From Collinsella aerofaciens (GTDB taxonomy: Bacteria; Actinomycetota; Coriobacteriia; Coriobacteriales; Coriobacteriaceae), in NCBI RefSeq assembly GCF_963360655.1, contig NZ_OY725712.1, positions 1,302,001-1,366,000 on the forward strand: a DNA stretch of 64,000 nucleotides, written 5' to 3'. Shown here piece after piece: positions 24,761 to 33,870 of the stretch. The position numbers and the translations under genes were made by a program. Numbering within the stretch: the first letter of the stretch is position 1; each line of letters opens with the position of its first letter. The notes beneath the pieces are model-generated. The model ran no database searches. It had not been told where the DNA came from and worked only from the letters and a program-made list of their open reading frames with translations.

Positions 24761-26131
24761 TTACAGACTGCCCTTGAGGCAGTTTGCTCCGATAAAGCCC
24801 GCTGCGTACAAGGGGAGATGGCGCAGCTCGCGTCCGTCATCGGTTTCGCTGCGGGCAAAATTGTTCTCGGACAATATGTAGGCATACGGCGACCGGGCTT
24901 TTTCCATAAACGACCCGAGCGTTCTCGCGCGCACGTTGCGTGCGGATTTTACCTCGACGGGAACGATCTCCATACGGTCGGTCTGAAGTAGAAAATCGAG
25001 CTCGCCGTTCGTCTTCCAAGACGACGGTGGCATCCAGTAATACGTCTGCAAACCATTGCCCGAAAATGCCTGCATGACCGAGTTCTCCGCCAAGGCACCT
25101 CGAAAGTCGGAAGACAGCGCAATGGCGGAATCCTCTTTGAGGTCGAGCCAGAGTCGCGGGTTGATACCGAGTTTGTAGAACATGAGGCCCGTATCGAGAA
25201 GATAGACCTTAAAGAAGCTCCCGTCTTCGTCGTCGAAGGGGACGAGGGGAGGTTCGATGCCTTCGGTCAGGTTGTTGACCGATATGATGCCGGCGCCCTC
25301 GAGCCAGTCGAGTGGCTCGATGAGCTTTGAGCGTCGGCCTCCGCGTTCGACCTCGGAGTACTTGAATTTCTTGGTTGAGGATCGTAGCAGCTGGGATGGA
25401 ATGGAGCGCCAGACCTTGCGCGCTGCTACGCCGCTGATCCCGTTTTCGGGGTCGGTCATATCGGCGGTGTAGGTCTCGTCGATTTCGCGCTGCTCGACGC
25501 GCGCGTCTTCGATGGAAAGCGTCTTGCGATATGCGTTGACGGCGGCGGGCATGCCGCCCACGATTTGGTATCGATGAAACAGGTTGAGCGCGGCTTGGTG
25601 TGCGGCGTAGGTCTCGAGCGTGTCGGCGTGGGCACGAACGGCATCGGCCATCTGCTCCTCGCCGAGCGCCCAGAGAAACTCCTCGAACGACATGGGATGC
25701 ATGGTCTCTTGGCGGACGCCACTGGGAAAAGGCAGCTTGCGCTTGCGCGTGGCGACGCCGAGCTGACTGCCGGTCGCGCATATGCGCCAGCCCGAACCCG
25801 AGAAAAAGCGAAGCGAGTTGAGCGCCCGTTCACAGAGCTGAACCTCGTCAAACAGGATGAATGCGGTTTCTTTGCGAATGGGGGTGCGTTTATAGTCTGA
25901 GATTCGTGCCACGATGGTGTCAACGTCGTCGGTGGGGCAGTCGAACAGCGGGGCAATCAGCTCAAGATCGGTCTGAAAGTCGAGTTTGACAAACGCATCG
26001 CCGGCGATTCGTCTGCCGATTTCCTCGGCAGCGTACGTTTTGCCCACGCGTCGTGCGCCACGGATGAGGAGGGGGCGCGAGGCGTCCTTTGTCGCCCATG
26101 ATTCGATAACGGATTCGATTGATCTGCGCAT
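24761..26131 (-). CDS. AAA-type ATPase with DUF4143 domain
   Basis: A 456-residue protein. Walker A GARRVGKT at residues 25-32, Walker B ILFDEVQ, sensor-like CATGS; then a helical middle region and a C-terminal DUF4143, nuclease-like domain (GALAENSVMQAF, ELDFLLQ, PVEVKSA). Such proteins are common accessory ATPases of unclear function. Three related palindromes stand within 110 nt upstream of its start codon and may be its operators. Confidence 0.88.
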   Translation of the reverse strand: MRRSIESVIESWATKDASRPLLIRGARRVGKTYAAEEIGRRIAGDAFVKLDFQTDLELIAPLFDCPTDDVDTIVARISDYKRTPIRKETAFILFDEVQLCERALNSLRFFSGSGWRICATGSQLGVATRKRKLPFPSGVRQETMHPMSFEEFLWALGEEQMADAVRAHADTLETYAAHQAALNLFHRYQIVGGMPAAVNAYRKTLSIEDARVEQREIDETYTADMTDPENGISGVAARKVWRSIPSQLLRSSTKKFKYSEVERGGRRSKLIEPLDWLEGAGIISVNNLTEGIEPPLVPFDDEDGSFFKVYLLDTGLMFYKLGINPRLWLDLKEDSAIALSSDFRGALAENSVMQAFSGNGLQTYYWMPPSSWKTNGELDFLLQTDRMEIVPVEVKSARNVRARTLGSFMEKARSPYAYILSENNFARSETDDGRELRHLPLYAAGFIGANCLKGSL

Positions 26132-26150
26132 GGGGCTGCCTTTCCAATTT

Positions 26151-26240
26151 CATGTACTTCAAATACATAGTTTAGTACGATTTCGTGTACTTGAAATACA
26201 CGAAATCGTGGAAAAACGTGTATTTCAAGTACACGAAATT
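26151..26240. promoter_or_regulatory. Three related palindromes upstream of the DUF4143 ATPase
   Basis: 26152-26168 has arms ATGTA/TACAT. 26180-26206 has perfect 10-bp arms ATTTCGTGTA/TACACGAAAT around CTTGAAA. 26217-26235 has arms CGTGTA/TACACG around TTTCAAG. All share GTAYTTSAAATAC-like cores, the third inverted. AT-rich compared with surroundings. Probably operator sites for the gene starting at 26131. Nothing else was recognised in 26241-26343. Confidence 0.55.
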
Positions 26241-26343
26241 GAACCGCTGGAGCCTGCGGGCGGATAAACACTGCTCGTATGGTGTGGTTTTCATCGGACG
26301 CCCGCCGCGCTGAGCTGTACTTGCGCCTGCCTCGATCCCACCC

Positions 26344-27609
26344 CTATGCCTGCATCGAAGATTGTGCTGCCCGCTTGCGCTCCCAGCGTGCCAGCTTGAT
26401 CGTCACTAGCGTGAGTATCCAGGCTACGAGCGAGAATGCGGCGCCAACCGCGCCCACGTAGGCAATGCCAATCCCGCTTACCACGGCGCCGCCCACCGCG
26501 GTGCCAAACGAAATGCCAACGTTAAATGCCATGGGCTCCACCGAACTCGCGAGCACCATCGATTTGGGATGGCGGCTGCGGGCCACGTCCATAAAGTGCG
26601 TGATGCACGAGACCGAAAACAGGTACATGAGCATCGCCAGGCTAAAGACAAAGACAAGCGCGAGGGGCATGGTGCCGCCAACGGCAAACAGCCCAAACAG
26701 AGCCGCGGCCTGGAGCACAAACGTCACGAGCAGCGCCCTCATGCCAAAGCGCGCATCGATCCATCCGCCCAGGATGTTCGAGATCAGGCAGAACACGCCG
26801 TAGGCCATAAGGGTGGTGCTCGCCTGAACGGTGCCCATGCCCAGCACCTGCTCCAGATAGGGCGTCACGTAGCCGTAGAACACATAGACCGAGCCCACGC
26901 CAAACAAGAAGATGAGCATGCCGGTGATGATGCTCGGCTCGCGCAGAAGCCCCGCCTGCTCGCGGAAGGTGGCAGGCTCGTCGGTTTGTCCGGCGCGCGG
27001 CATAAACGCCACGAGCGCGGCGCAGATCAGAACGGCGAAGGTCAGCGTGCCGTACATGGCAACGTGCCAGTCGAGCGTGTCGGCCACAAACTTGCCGATC
27101 GAGGTCACAAAGACCATCGCCACGGAGAATGCGCCGTACACCACCGAGATAGCGAGTGAGGTCTGCTGCGGGGACAGCAGCTCGGGGATATACGTCACGC
27201 CCACGGCGAGCAGTGCGCCCGAGACGGAGCCCAAGATGATGCGCGAGGCAAACAGCACTTGGAAGTTGGGCGCCAACGCCATGACAAGATTACCGAGTAC
27301 AAAGACAATGCTGTAGCACACGAGTAACTGGTAACGGCGGAAGCGTCCCGTGCTGAGCGCAAGCGCCGGCGTTGCGATGGCGTAGACGAGCGCGAACACG
27401 CTGATGAGTTGGCCTGCGGTGGCAAGTGAGATGCCGAGCTCCGTCGCCAGGTCGCTCTCGATGCCGATGACCACGAACTCCGAGCAGCCGAGCGAAAAGC
27501 CTAACAACACGAGCAGCGCTAGGCAGAGGTTGGTGCGCGCGGGGGAAAGCGCGGCAGCGGTTGATGCTGTTGTGGACGAGGTTGCGGTGGTCAAGGCGGT
27601 TGCTCCCAT
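26344..27609 (-). CDS. MFS transporter, DHA1/AraJ-like
   Basis: A 421-residue transporter with 12 predicted membrane spans. SEFVVIGIESDLATELGIS in helix 1 and the loop STGRFRR are typical of the AraJ/YdhP drug:proton antiporter group. A Thr/Ala-rich N-terminal tail of about 25 residues precedes helix 1. Substrate unknown; efflux of drugs, sugars or arabinose-like compounds is known in the family. Divergent from the LpdD/Idi-like fusion gene. Confidence 0.88.
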   Translation of the reverse strand: MGATALTTATSSTTASTAAALSPARTNLCLALLVLLGFSLGCSEFVVIGIESDLATELGISLATAGQLISVFALVYAIATPALALSTGRFRRYQLLVCYSIVFVLGNLVMALAPNFQVLFASRIILGSVSGALLAVGVTYIPELLSPQQTSLAISVVYGAFSVAMVFVTSIGKFVADTLDWHVAMYGTLTFAVLICAALVAFMPRAGQTDEPATFREQAGLLREPSIITGMLIFLFGVGSVYVFYGYVTPYLEQVLGMGTVQASTTLMAYGVFCLISNILGGWIDARFGMRALLVTFVLQAAALFGLFAVGGTMPLALVFVFSLAMLMYLFSVSCITHFMDVARSRHPKSMVLASSVEPMAFNVGISFGTAVGGAVVSGIGIAYVGAVGAAFSLVAWILTLVTIKLARWERKRAAQSSMQA

Positions 27610-27674
27610 GTTGCGTTATATGAGCTAGATTCAGTCTCTGCAACTCTAGCAGAATACGACAAGAAGCAGCGCCT

Positions 27675-27702
27675 TTGTCACGGTCTGCGCTTGCCTGTAT
27701 AG
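27675..27702 (+). promoter_or_regulatory. Promoter of the LpdD/Idi-like fusion gene
   Basis: -35 TTGTCA 27675-27680, 16-nt spacer, -10 TATAGT 27697-27702. The coding start follows at 27756 with AGGAG upstream. Confidence 0.65.
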
Positions 27703-27715
27703 TCGCAATACAGGC
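27693..27715. promoter_or_regulatory. Palindromic operator overlapping the -10 box
   Basis: Perfect 8-bp arms GCCTGTAT 27693-27700 and ATACAGGC 27708-27715 with a 7-nt centre, covering the -10 box and likely start point. This geometry fits repression by a dimeric regulator. The regulator is not encoded in an obvious place nearby. Confidence 0.6.
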
Positions 27716-27755
27716 GAAGATGGTCTCAGGTACATCGCGGGCGACAGGAGATCCC

Positions 27756-28703
27756 ATGGGTATGCACACGACAAAGGTTGCAGTGGGCGAGGGCAAGTTT
27801 ACGCTCGAGGCCCAGCTGACGGTGACGCCGCGAGGCATGGCGGTGTACGCCTGCTCGCCGGAGTTCGCACACCTGGGCGCCACGGCGCAGGCCATTCCGC
27901 GTCCCGAGCCCGGACGCACGGCGACTGTGAGCATCCTTGCCGTTCCGTGCCATCGCGACGAGATCCCGGCGCACGACATTGCGGCGGCGCTCGCTACGCG
28001 CTTTGGTGTGCCGGTAACCGCAAGCATGGGTTTTCATGTTGAACAGGCGAGCAAGGACGACTTGCAGCGCGTGCTCAATACCACGAAGGAGCTCATCGTC
28101 GCGCTCGAAGAAACCGCGGCCCGCATCTTGCGCGCCGGCTGGGATGAGGGCGGTGCGGGTGCCGAGGTCGTGGCGGTCGATGCCGCGACGGGCAAAGCGC
28201 TCGCTCCCGTCGATCGCATCAAAGCTCATACCGGCGAGGGTATCCTGCACCAAGCATTCCTGACGCTTCTGGTCGAGGGCCAGGGCGAAAACATGCGCCT
28301 GCTGCTCTGTCGCCGCAGCCCGCTCAAGCGCCTGTGGGGCGGGGTGCTGGCCGATAGCTGCGCCGGCCATCCGCTCCCGGGGGAGGGCGTCGCCGCCGCG
28401 ACGGCGCGTCGCATCAACGAAGAGCTCGGCATCATGCGCGAGCCGGACGAGCTCAAGCATCTGGGGCACGTGGTGTACCGCGAGGATCACGGCGACGGCC
28501 GCTGTGAGTGCGAATGGTGCGAGGTCTACCTGGCCCGTGTTAAGCCGGGCGAGCTGCACATCAACCAAGAGGAAATATCGGAAGTACGCCGCGTGGCCCT
28601 CTCCGAGCTCGACGGCTATCTGCAAGGTCATCCCGAGCAGTTGGCCCCCTGGCTCCGCGAGGCCCTCAGCGATCCGTCTATCCGCACGGCCCTCGCCATG
28701 TAA
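27756..28703 (+). CDS. LpdD-like domain fused to an Idi-type Nudix domain
   Basis: A 315-residue protein with two domains. Residues 1-115 resemble the prenylated-flavin chaperone LpdD-like domain (FAHLGATAQAIPRP, HRDEIPAHDIA, MGFHVEQAS). Residues about 150-300 match type I isopentenyl-diphosphate isomerase: metal ligands His158, His165, His205, Glu251 and Glu253 are all at the E. coli Idi positions. The catalytic Cys (ACG versus SCA order) is shifted: Ala203 occupies the Cys67 position with Cys202 just before it. So it may be an isomerase with a displaced Cys, or another Nudix hydrolase. ATG 27756 chosen for AGGAG at 5 nt. Confidence 0.75.
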   Translation: MGMHTTKVAVGEGKFTLEAQLTVTPRGMAVYACSPEFAHLGATAQAIPRPEPGRTATVSILAVPCHRDEIPAHDIAAALATRFGVPVTASMGFHVEQASKDDLQRVLNTTKELIVALEETAARILRAGWDEGGAGAEVVAVDAATGKALAPVDRIKAHTGEGILHQAFLTLLVEGQGENMRLLLCRRSPLKRLWGGVLADSCAGHPLPGEGVAAATARRINEELGIMREPDELKHLGHVVYREDHGDGRCECEWCEVYLARVKPGELHINQEEISEVRRVALSELDGYLQGHPEQLAPWLREALSDPSIRTALAM

Positions 28704-28719
28704 TCGCTGCCCAAACCAT

Positions 28720-28780
28720 CACAACATTCGATGAAAATCTCGAAAACGAGGAAAAGCGTCGAATGTTGTGACGCTTTTCC
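28720..28780. terminator. Overlapping, mutually exclusive hairpins after the fusion gene
   Basis: CACAACATTCGA 28720-28731 pairs with TCGAATGTTGTG 28759-28770. Alternatively GGAAAAGCG 28750-28758 pairs with CGCTTTTCC 28772-28780. The second shares its loop with the first's right arm, so both cannot form at once. Probably a terminator with an alternative fold. Confidence 0.5.
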
Positions 28781-28862
28781 TGTCTGTGCCGGCGAGCTCC
28801 CGTGTCATCTGGGGGTATAAGGCTAGCAAGTGTTTATTTGCGAGGCCAAGGGGGCGCCCCGT

Positions 28863-29732
28863 ATGGATATCGATAACTTTGAATGGTGGTATAGCGAGGG
28901 CGAGGCTCCGGACGAAGAGTGGGACGAGCCCGCGCCGTGTGACGTGTCGAGCGACGAGGACGAGACCGGCAACGATGCCGGTGTCGAGCCTGAAGCCGCC
29001 TCCGATGCCGCCGAACCCCTAACCTTTGAACAGGCTTGGGCCCAGGCCGAGGCCGACGAGGCGAAGGCCGATGCCACGGCCACGCTCGGCGAGCCGGCTG
29101 ATATGTCGATCTCGCCGGCAAAGACCCCACAGCCGCGCCATACCATCGACCCCGGCAGCACGGCATCCTTCAGCATACTCGACGTGCCCGCGCAGGGTGC
29201 CCAGGCGCCCGCCCCCACCCATCGCCCCAACCTGGCTCGCGAGGAAGACGCGGGCCGTCGCTCTCCGCTCGGCCCCATTCTCATCGCCTTTATGGCCGGC
29301 GTCATCGCTTGCTCGGCGATCGGCAGCATCTGGGGTCATGTCGAGCAGCAGCGCCAAGACGCCGCCAAGGTCGAGATGTCTGTCGAGCAATCGCTCAGCC
29401 GCACGCGCTCGGTGCATGTATCGGTCGAGGTCAAGGACGGCGCGACGTGGGACACCGCCCGCGGCGACAGCCAGATGCTCATCCACATCGTGGGTCGCAC
29501 GCTCAAGGGGCAAGCGATCGACGAGTACCAATACGTCAATTCCGAAGGTGACGGCATCGAGCTCAAGCCCGGCGACTACGAGCTCACGGTCGATGAGCCG
29601 CCCGTCGCCACCGACGGCACGCGTTACCGTGCCTCAAAGCGCATGGTTCCGGTGAGTTTTAATTCACAGGCGCCCGATACGGTCGATAGCACGCCGCAGG
29701 GCGGGTTTGACCTTTACGCTATTGCTCAATAA
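28863..29732 (+). CDS. Hypothetical membrane-anchored protein with acidic N-terminus
   Basis: A 289-residue protein, family not recognised. A long acidic, Ala/Glu-rich, probably disordered cytoplasmic part (1-138) is followed by one membrane helix (about 139-160, GPILIAFMAGVIACSAIG) and an external beta-rich domain of about 120 residues (VHVSVEVKDGATW, GDYELTVDEPP). ATG 28863 is chosen (AAGGGGG upstream). The outside domain could bind a ligand or peptidoglycan; no function can be given. Confidence 0.7.
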   Translation: MDIDNFEWWYSEGEAPDEEWDEPAPCDVSSDEDETGNDAGVEPEAASDAAEPLTFEQAWAQAEADEAKADATATLGEPADMSISPAKTPQPRHTIDPGSTASFSILDVPAQGAQAPAPTHRPNLAREEDAGRRSPLGPILIAFMAGVIACSAIGSIWGHVEQQRQDAAKVEMSVEQSLSRTRSVHVSVEVKDGATWDTARGDSQMLIHIVGRTLKGQAIDEYQYVNSEGDGIELKPGDYELTVDEPPVATDGTRYRASKRMVPVSFNSQAPDTVDSTPQGGFDLYAIAQ

Positions 29733-29811
29733 CTGCACCTGTCGCTCAACCCCGCTGCCAAGAGTGGGACAATAGCCCTCGACACCGTTGTTTACTATTG
29801 GAGGAAGTAGC

Positions 29812-30705
29812 ATGTCCACCGTCACTACCATCAAGCGCGGCGGCCTCATCGCGGCCATCGATTCCATGGGCGCCCAGCTCACGAGCCTTGCCCTCAACGG
29901 CAACGAGTATCTGTGGCAGGGCGACCCGGCCTTTTGGGGCAAGCATGCGCCTATCCTGTTCCCCATCGTGGGATCGCTGCGCAACAACATGGCGACATCT
30001 GCGGCCGGCACCTGCGAGATGCCGCGCCACGGACTCGCTCGCATCGTCGAGCACAAGTTGGTCGAGGTTTCGGAGGACGGCTCCTCGGTAACGTACGAGA
30101 TCACTGACACGCCCGAGTCGCTCAAGGCGTTCCCGTTCCACTTTAAGCTCAACATGACCTATGCCCTGACCGGCGACGCCACGCTCACGCAGACCTTTGC
30201 CGTCACCAACACCGGCGACGTGGCCCTGCCGTTCTCGGTGGGCGGTCATCCTGCATTCAACGTGCCCGCCCCCGGTGCCGAAGACGAGGCGTTCGAGGAT
30301 TACGAGCTGGCGTTTACCGAGGCTTGGACTAACGAGGCTCCCATCATCACGCCCGACGGTCTTATGACGTTCGAGGGTAGCTACAAGGCTCCCGATAACT
30401 CGGACGTGCTGCCCATTACGCACCGCAGCTTCGATAACGATGCCATCATGTTCACCGATACCCCGGGCTCCACGCTCACGCTGCGCGGTCGCAAGTCGGG
30501 CCACGGCGTCAAGATCGACTTTGAGGGCTTTAAGTACATCGGCGTGTGGTCTGCCGCCAACGACGCCCCGTTTGTGGCGCTCGAGCCCTGGACCGGTCAC
30601 ACCACCATGGACACCGAGGACGACGTTTTTGAGCACAAGGTCAACACGATCACGCTGGCGCCGGGCGAGACGGACAAGCGCAGTTTTAGCGTTACCTTGC
30701 TCTAG
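29812..30705 (+). CDS. Aldose 1-epimerase family protein (LacX-like)
   Basis: A 297-residue galactose-mutarotase-fold protein. Typical features are GAQLTSL, APILFPIVGSL, the histidine motifs MPRHGLAR and GGHPAFNVP, and the C-terminal EPWTGHT. LacX-type members interconvert sugar anomers; the substrate here is unknown. ATG 29812 has GGAGGAAG upstream. Followed immediately by structured element copy III, whose inner hairpin can terminate it. Confidence 0.9.
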   Translation: MSTVTTIKRGGLIAAIDSMGAQLTSLALNGNEYLWQGDPAFWGKHAPILFPIVGSLRNNMATSAAGTCEMPRHGLARIVEHKLVEVSEDGSSVTYEITDTPESLKAFPFHFKLNMTYALTGDATLTQTFAVTNTGDVALPFSVGGHPAFNVPAPGAEDEAFEDYELAFTEAWTNEAPIITPDGLMTFEGSYKAPDNSDVLPITHRSFDNDAIMFTDTPGSTLTLRGRKSGHGVKIDFEGFKYIGVWSAANDAPFVALEPWTGHTTMDTEDDVFEHKVNTITLAPGETDKRSFSVTLL

Positions 30706-30706
30706 A

Positions 30707-30835
30707 GGTTCCGCCGCTCGGTCGATGCTGCGCGTCGTCCAGAGCGACAAGTTGTCATTCAAAAGGCAAGGCATAGACCTTCTGGTCATGCCTTGCCTTT
30801 TTCATGCCACTTGTTCGCTCTGGACGTCGCTCGCC
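30707..30835. repeat. Dispersed structured element, copy III
   Basis: Conserved GATGCTGC, outer stem 30732-30751 with 30810-30830 (CGTCCAGAGCGA core), middle stem TGTCAT/ATGCCA, and inner hairpin 30763-30799 with loop TTCT. The first GTTAC-type hairpin is reduced here. Begins two bases after the epimerase stop codon. Confidence 0.8.
30763..30803 (+). terminator. Terminator after the LacX-like gene, inside element copy III
   Basis: AAGGCAAGGCAT..GACC 30763-30779 pairs with GGTCATGCCTTGCCTT 30784-30799, loop TTCT, then T residues to 30802. Confidence 0.7.
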
Positions 30836-30854
30836 GGCATTGCCAAAACATCGG

Positions 30855-30870
30855 CGTCCCCAATGACTAC
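30855..30870 (-). repeat. Partial REP-like sequence, minus strand
   Basis: Reverse complement reads GTAGTCATTGGGGACG, identical to the first 16 nt of the REP-like palindromes at 47762 and 63320. The second palindrome arm is missing. It lies just right of element copy III. The remaining gap up to 30968 holds the importer's upstream region; no clear promoter was seen. Confidence 0.6.
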
Positions 30871-30968
30871 CGCGTGTCTATTAATTTTTCGAGCTTGTGC
30901 TGCGCTGCTAGTTGCTGGCGTATATCCTGTTAAGTCGTCAGCATACGATTCAACAGGGAAGGCAGATT

Positions 30969-31895
30969 ATGCATTCTCCCCATCAACGCGACGCGCATCC
31001 ACAGCCGGTGTGCAGCCGTCGTATCTTCTTAGGCAGTGCGTTTGCTGCGAGCGCTTCCGTCGTCGCCGGCGCACTTGCCGGTTGCCAGCGCCCCTCCACG
31101 CTGGAAGTGGCCCAGCCCACGACGGGCGGCGGTCGCGACGACCTGTCCGATTCCGTGATCGGCAAGGACAAGATCCGCATCGGCATGGAGGCGGCCTACG
31201 CCCCGTACAACTGGCAGGTCTCCGAAGCCAGCAAGTACACTATCCCCATCGACAACGTGCAGGGCGCCTATGCCGATGGTTACGACGTGCAGATCGCCAA
31301 GATCGTCTGCAAGGCCCTCGGTGGCGAGCCCGTCGCCGTCAAGCAGGGCTTCTCGGGTCTTATCGATTCGCTCAACAACGGCCAGATCGACCTCATCATT
31401 GCCGGCATGAGCGCCACGCCCGAGCGCGAGGAGTCCGTCGGCTTTTCCGACCCGTACTTCATTGGCTACTTTGGCCTGTTCGTAAAAGAGGGCTCGCCCT
31501 ACCAAAATGCGACCAAGCTCAGCGACTTTAGCGGCGCAACGGTCCTCGGCCAAAAGGACACCATGCTCGATACCGTCATCGACGAGATCCCGGGCGTTGT
31601 CCACAAGAACCCGGTCGATTCGGTCCCCACGGTGTTTTCGAACCTGCTGCAGGGCACCTGCGACGCCGTGACCTACAATACCGAGAACGAGAAGGGCTAT
31701 ATGGCCCAAAACCCGGGTATCGTGCCGATTCGATTTGCCGAGGGCGAGGGCTTTAAGCAGGAGGTCACGGCAAACGTCGGCTGCCGCAAGGGCTCGGACA
31801 AACTGCTTAAGCTCATCGACAAGACACTCAAGGGCATTAGCCAAGAGGAGCGCGACCAAATGTGGGACGCGTGCCTCGACCGTCAGCCGGCATAG
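30969..31895 (+). CDS. Amino-acid ABC transporter substrate-binding lipoprotein
   Basis: A 308-residue type 3 solute-binding protein (IRIGMEAAYAPYNW, GYDVQIAKIVCKALG, DLIIAGMSATPER). The N-terminus has a twin-arginine-like motif SRRIFLG, a hydrophobic stretch and a lipobox LAGC, so it is probably a Tat-exported lipoprotein. ATG 30969 has GGGAAGG upstream. First gene of a three-gene importer for a polar or cationic amino acid; the exact ligand is unknown. Confidence 0.9.
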   Translation: MHSPHQRDAHPQPVCSRRIFLGSAFAASASVVAGALAGCQRPSTLEVAQPTTGGGRDDLSDSVIGKDKIRIGMEAAYAPYNWQVSEASKYTIPIDNVQGAYADGYDVQIAKIVCKALGGEPVAVKQGFSGLIDSLNNGQIDLIIAGMSATPEREESVGFSDPYFIGYFGLFVKEGSPYQNATKLSDFSGATVLGQKDTMLDTVIDEIPGVVHKNPVDSVPTVFSNLLQGTCDAVTYNTENEKGYMAQNPGIVPIRFAEGEGFKQEVTANVGCRKGSDKLLKLIDKTLKGISQEERDQMWDACLDRQPA

Positions 31896-31904
31896 GGAGG
31901 CAGC

Positions 31905-33053
31905 ATGAAAACCATCAATCGCCTGGCCTCCTTTATCAAGGCAGACCACCGTTATGTATACCTGGGCACGAGCGTCATCGCGGCGCTCGGCCTGGCGTTT
32001 AGCCAGCGCAACCCCACGCCGATGAGTTTCTTGGCGCCTACGGGCGTGTTCCAAGACTGCCTCTGGGCAATCCTTTGGGCCTGGCTCGTCGTGTCGGCGG
32101 CGGCGCTGGTCACCAAGCTCATGCACTGGAACGACTATCGCGAAAAGTCGCCGTTCGCATCCGAGCGCTGCCGTCGTGGCGCACGCCTGGGCAGCTACGT
32201 CGTGGTCGCCATCGCGGCGATCTTTTTCGTGGACCGCTGCGTCATGTCGTTTATCGACCTGGTGCAGGTGAGCATTGTCTCGGATTCCAACCCCAGCGAC
32301 TTTTTGTCGAGCCTGGTCTACATGACCTACAAGAGCGGTGACTTCTTCATTCGCGGTATCGAGATCACCATCGCGCTTGCCACCTTCGGCACCGTCATCG
32401 CCTTTTTCCTGGCGCTGCTTTTCGTGTTCCTGCGCATCCAGACGTTCGACCGTGTGGACAACGATCTCACGCGTTTCTTTAAGAGCATCGGCCGCGGCTT
32501 TGCGACCGTTTACTCCACCATCGTGCGCGGCACGCCCATGATGGTCCAGGGTCTGCTCATCTATTACGCGGGCTTTACCGTCCTGCGCAGCATGGGCTTC
32601 GAGACCGCCCAGGCCAACCAGATCTGGAGCACCTTCACTGCCGGCCTCGTCACCATTTCGCTCAACTCCACCGCATACATGATGGAAGTCCTGCGCGGCG
32701 GCATCGAGTCCATCGACGCCGGCCAGGCCGAGGCGGCGCGTTCGTTGGGTCTGTCGCAGTGGCAGGCCATGCGCAAGGTCGTGTTCCCCCAGGGCATTAA
32801 AAACGCGATCCCCGCACTCACCAACGAGCTCATCATCAATATCAAGGATTCGTCGGTGCTTTCGGTCATCGGCGTGTTCGACCTCATGTACGCCACCACC
32901 ACCGTCGCCGGCGTGTACTACCGCCAGATGGAGGTCTACTGCGTTGCACTCGTGGTCTACCTGATCCTGACGCTCGTGGCGAGCCGCCTGCTCGAGGCCT
33001 TTGGCAAAAAGCTCGGCGCCGAGGCCCCGGCCACGCTGCCCAGCTCCAACTAG
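31905..33053 (+). CDS. Amino-acid ABC transporter permease
   Basis: A 382-residue permease of the His/Glu/Gln/Arg family. The conserved core with the EAA loop ([21 protein letters not shown]) lies in the C-terminal 220 residues. The N-terminal 160 residues add extra membrane segments, making it longer than the usual 220-270. Starts 9 nt after the binding-protein gene. Confidence 0.92.
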   Translation: MKTINRLASFIKADHRYVYLGTSVIAALGLAFSQRNPTPMSFLAPTGVFQDCLWAILWAWLVVSAAALVTKLMHWNDYREKSPFASERCRRGARLGSYVVVAIAAIFFVDRCVMSFIDLVQVSIVSDSNPSDFLSSLVYMTYKSGDFFIRGIEITIALATFGTVIAFFLALLFVFLRIQTFDRVDNDLTRFFKSIGRGFATVYSTIVRGTPMMVQGLLIYYAGFTVLRSMGFETAQANQIWSTFTAGLVTISLNSTAYMMEVLRGGIESIDAGQAEAARSLGLSQWQAMRKVVFPQGIKNAIPALTNELIINIKDSSVLSVIGVFDLMYATTTVAGVYYRQMEVYCVALVVYLILTLVASRLLEAFGKKLGAEAPATLPSSN

Positions 33054-33075
33054 GCTCAAGACGAGGAGAATCATC

Positions 33076-33861
33076 ATGGCAGATACCGCCACTACCGGCG
33101 CTGCGGCCGCCGCGCAAAACCAAGAGCCGCTCATCCGCGTCGAGGGCCTGCGCAAGAGCTTCGGCTCGCTCGAGGTACTCAAGGGCATCGACCTCGCTGT
33201 CAATCCCGGCGAGGTCGTCACCATCATCGGCGCCTCGGGCTCGGGCAAGTCGACCTTCTTGCGCTGCCTCAACCTGCTCGAGACCCCGGACGCGGGCCAT
33301 ATCTGGTTCCACGGCCAGGACCTCACGGCCGAGCGCTGCAACATCAATAAACTCCGCGAGGACATCGGCATGGTGTTCCAGGGCTTTAACCTGTTCAACA
33401 ACATGGATGTGCTCGACAACTGTACCCTCGCGCCCGTCACGCTCAAAAAGATGAGCAAGGCCGAGGCCGAAAAGGTCGCGCTAGAGCATCTGGCAAGCGT
33501 GGGACTCGAAAAGTTCGCACACGCCGCCGTGGGTCGCCTGTCCGGCGGCCAAAAGCAGCGCGTGGCCATCGCCCGCGCTCTGTGCATGAACCCGCAAATC
33601 ATGCTGTTCGACGAGCCGACCTCTGCGCTCGACCCCGAGATCGTGGGCGAGGTGCTCGAGGTCATGCGCAAGCTCGCCGCCGACGGCATGACCATGGTCG
33701 TCGTCACGCACGAGATGGCTTTTGCCCGCACGGTGTCCGACCGCGTGGTCTTTATGGACAAGGGCGTGGTGCTCGAGGACGCCGCGCCGGCTGAGCTCTT
33801 CGGCAATCCCAAGCACCAGCGCACCCGCGAGTTCCTCTCGCGTTATCTCAACGACAAATAA
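33076..33861 (+). CDS. Amino-acid ABC transporter ATP-binding protein
   Basis: A 261-residue GlnQ-type ATPase. Walker [11 protein letters not shown]-loop (VFQGFNLF), signature LSGGQKQR, Walker [14 protein letters not shown] and H-loop VVTHEM are complete. ATG 33076 has GAGGAG upstream; an Ala/Thr-rich 20-residue N-terminal extension precedes the core. Last gene of the importer operon, followed by a terminator. Confidence 0.94.
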   Translation: MADTATTGAAAAAQNQEPLIRVEGLRKSFGSLEVLKGIDLAVNPGEVVTIIGASGSGKSTFLRCLNLLETPDAGHIWFHGQDLTAERCNINKLREDIGMVFQGFNLFNNMDVLDNCTLAPVTLKKMSKAEAEKVALEHLASVGLEKFAHAAVGRLSGGQKQRVAIARALCMNPQIMLFDEPTSALDPEIVGEVLEVMRKLAADGMTMVVVTHEMAFARTVSDRVVFMDKGVVLEDAAPAELFGNPKHQRTREFLSRYLNDK

Positions 33862-33870
33862 TGCAAGCGA

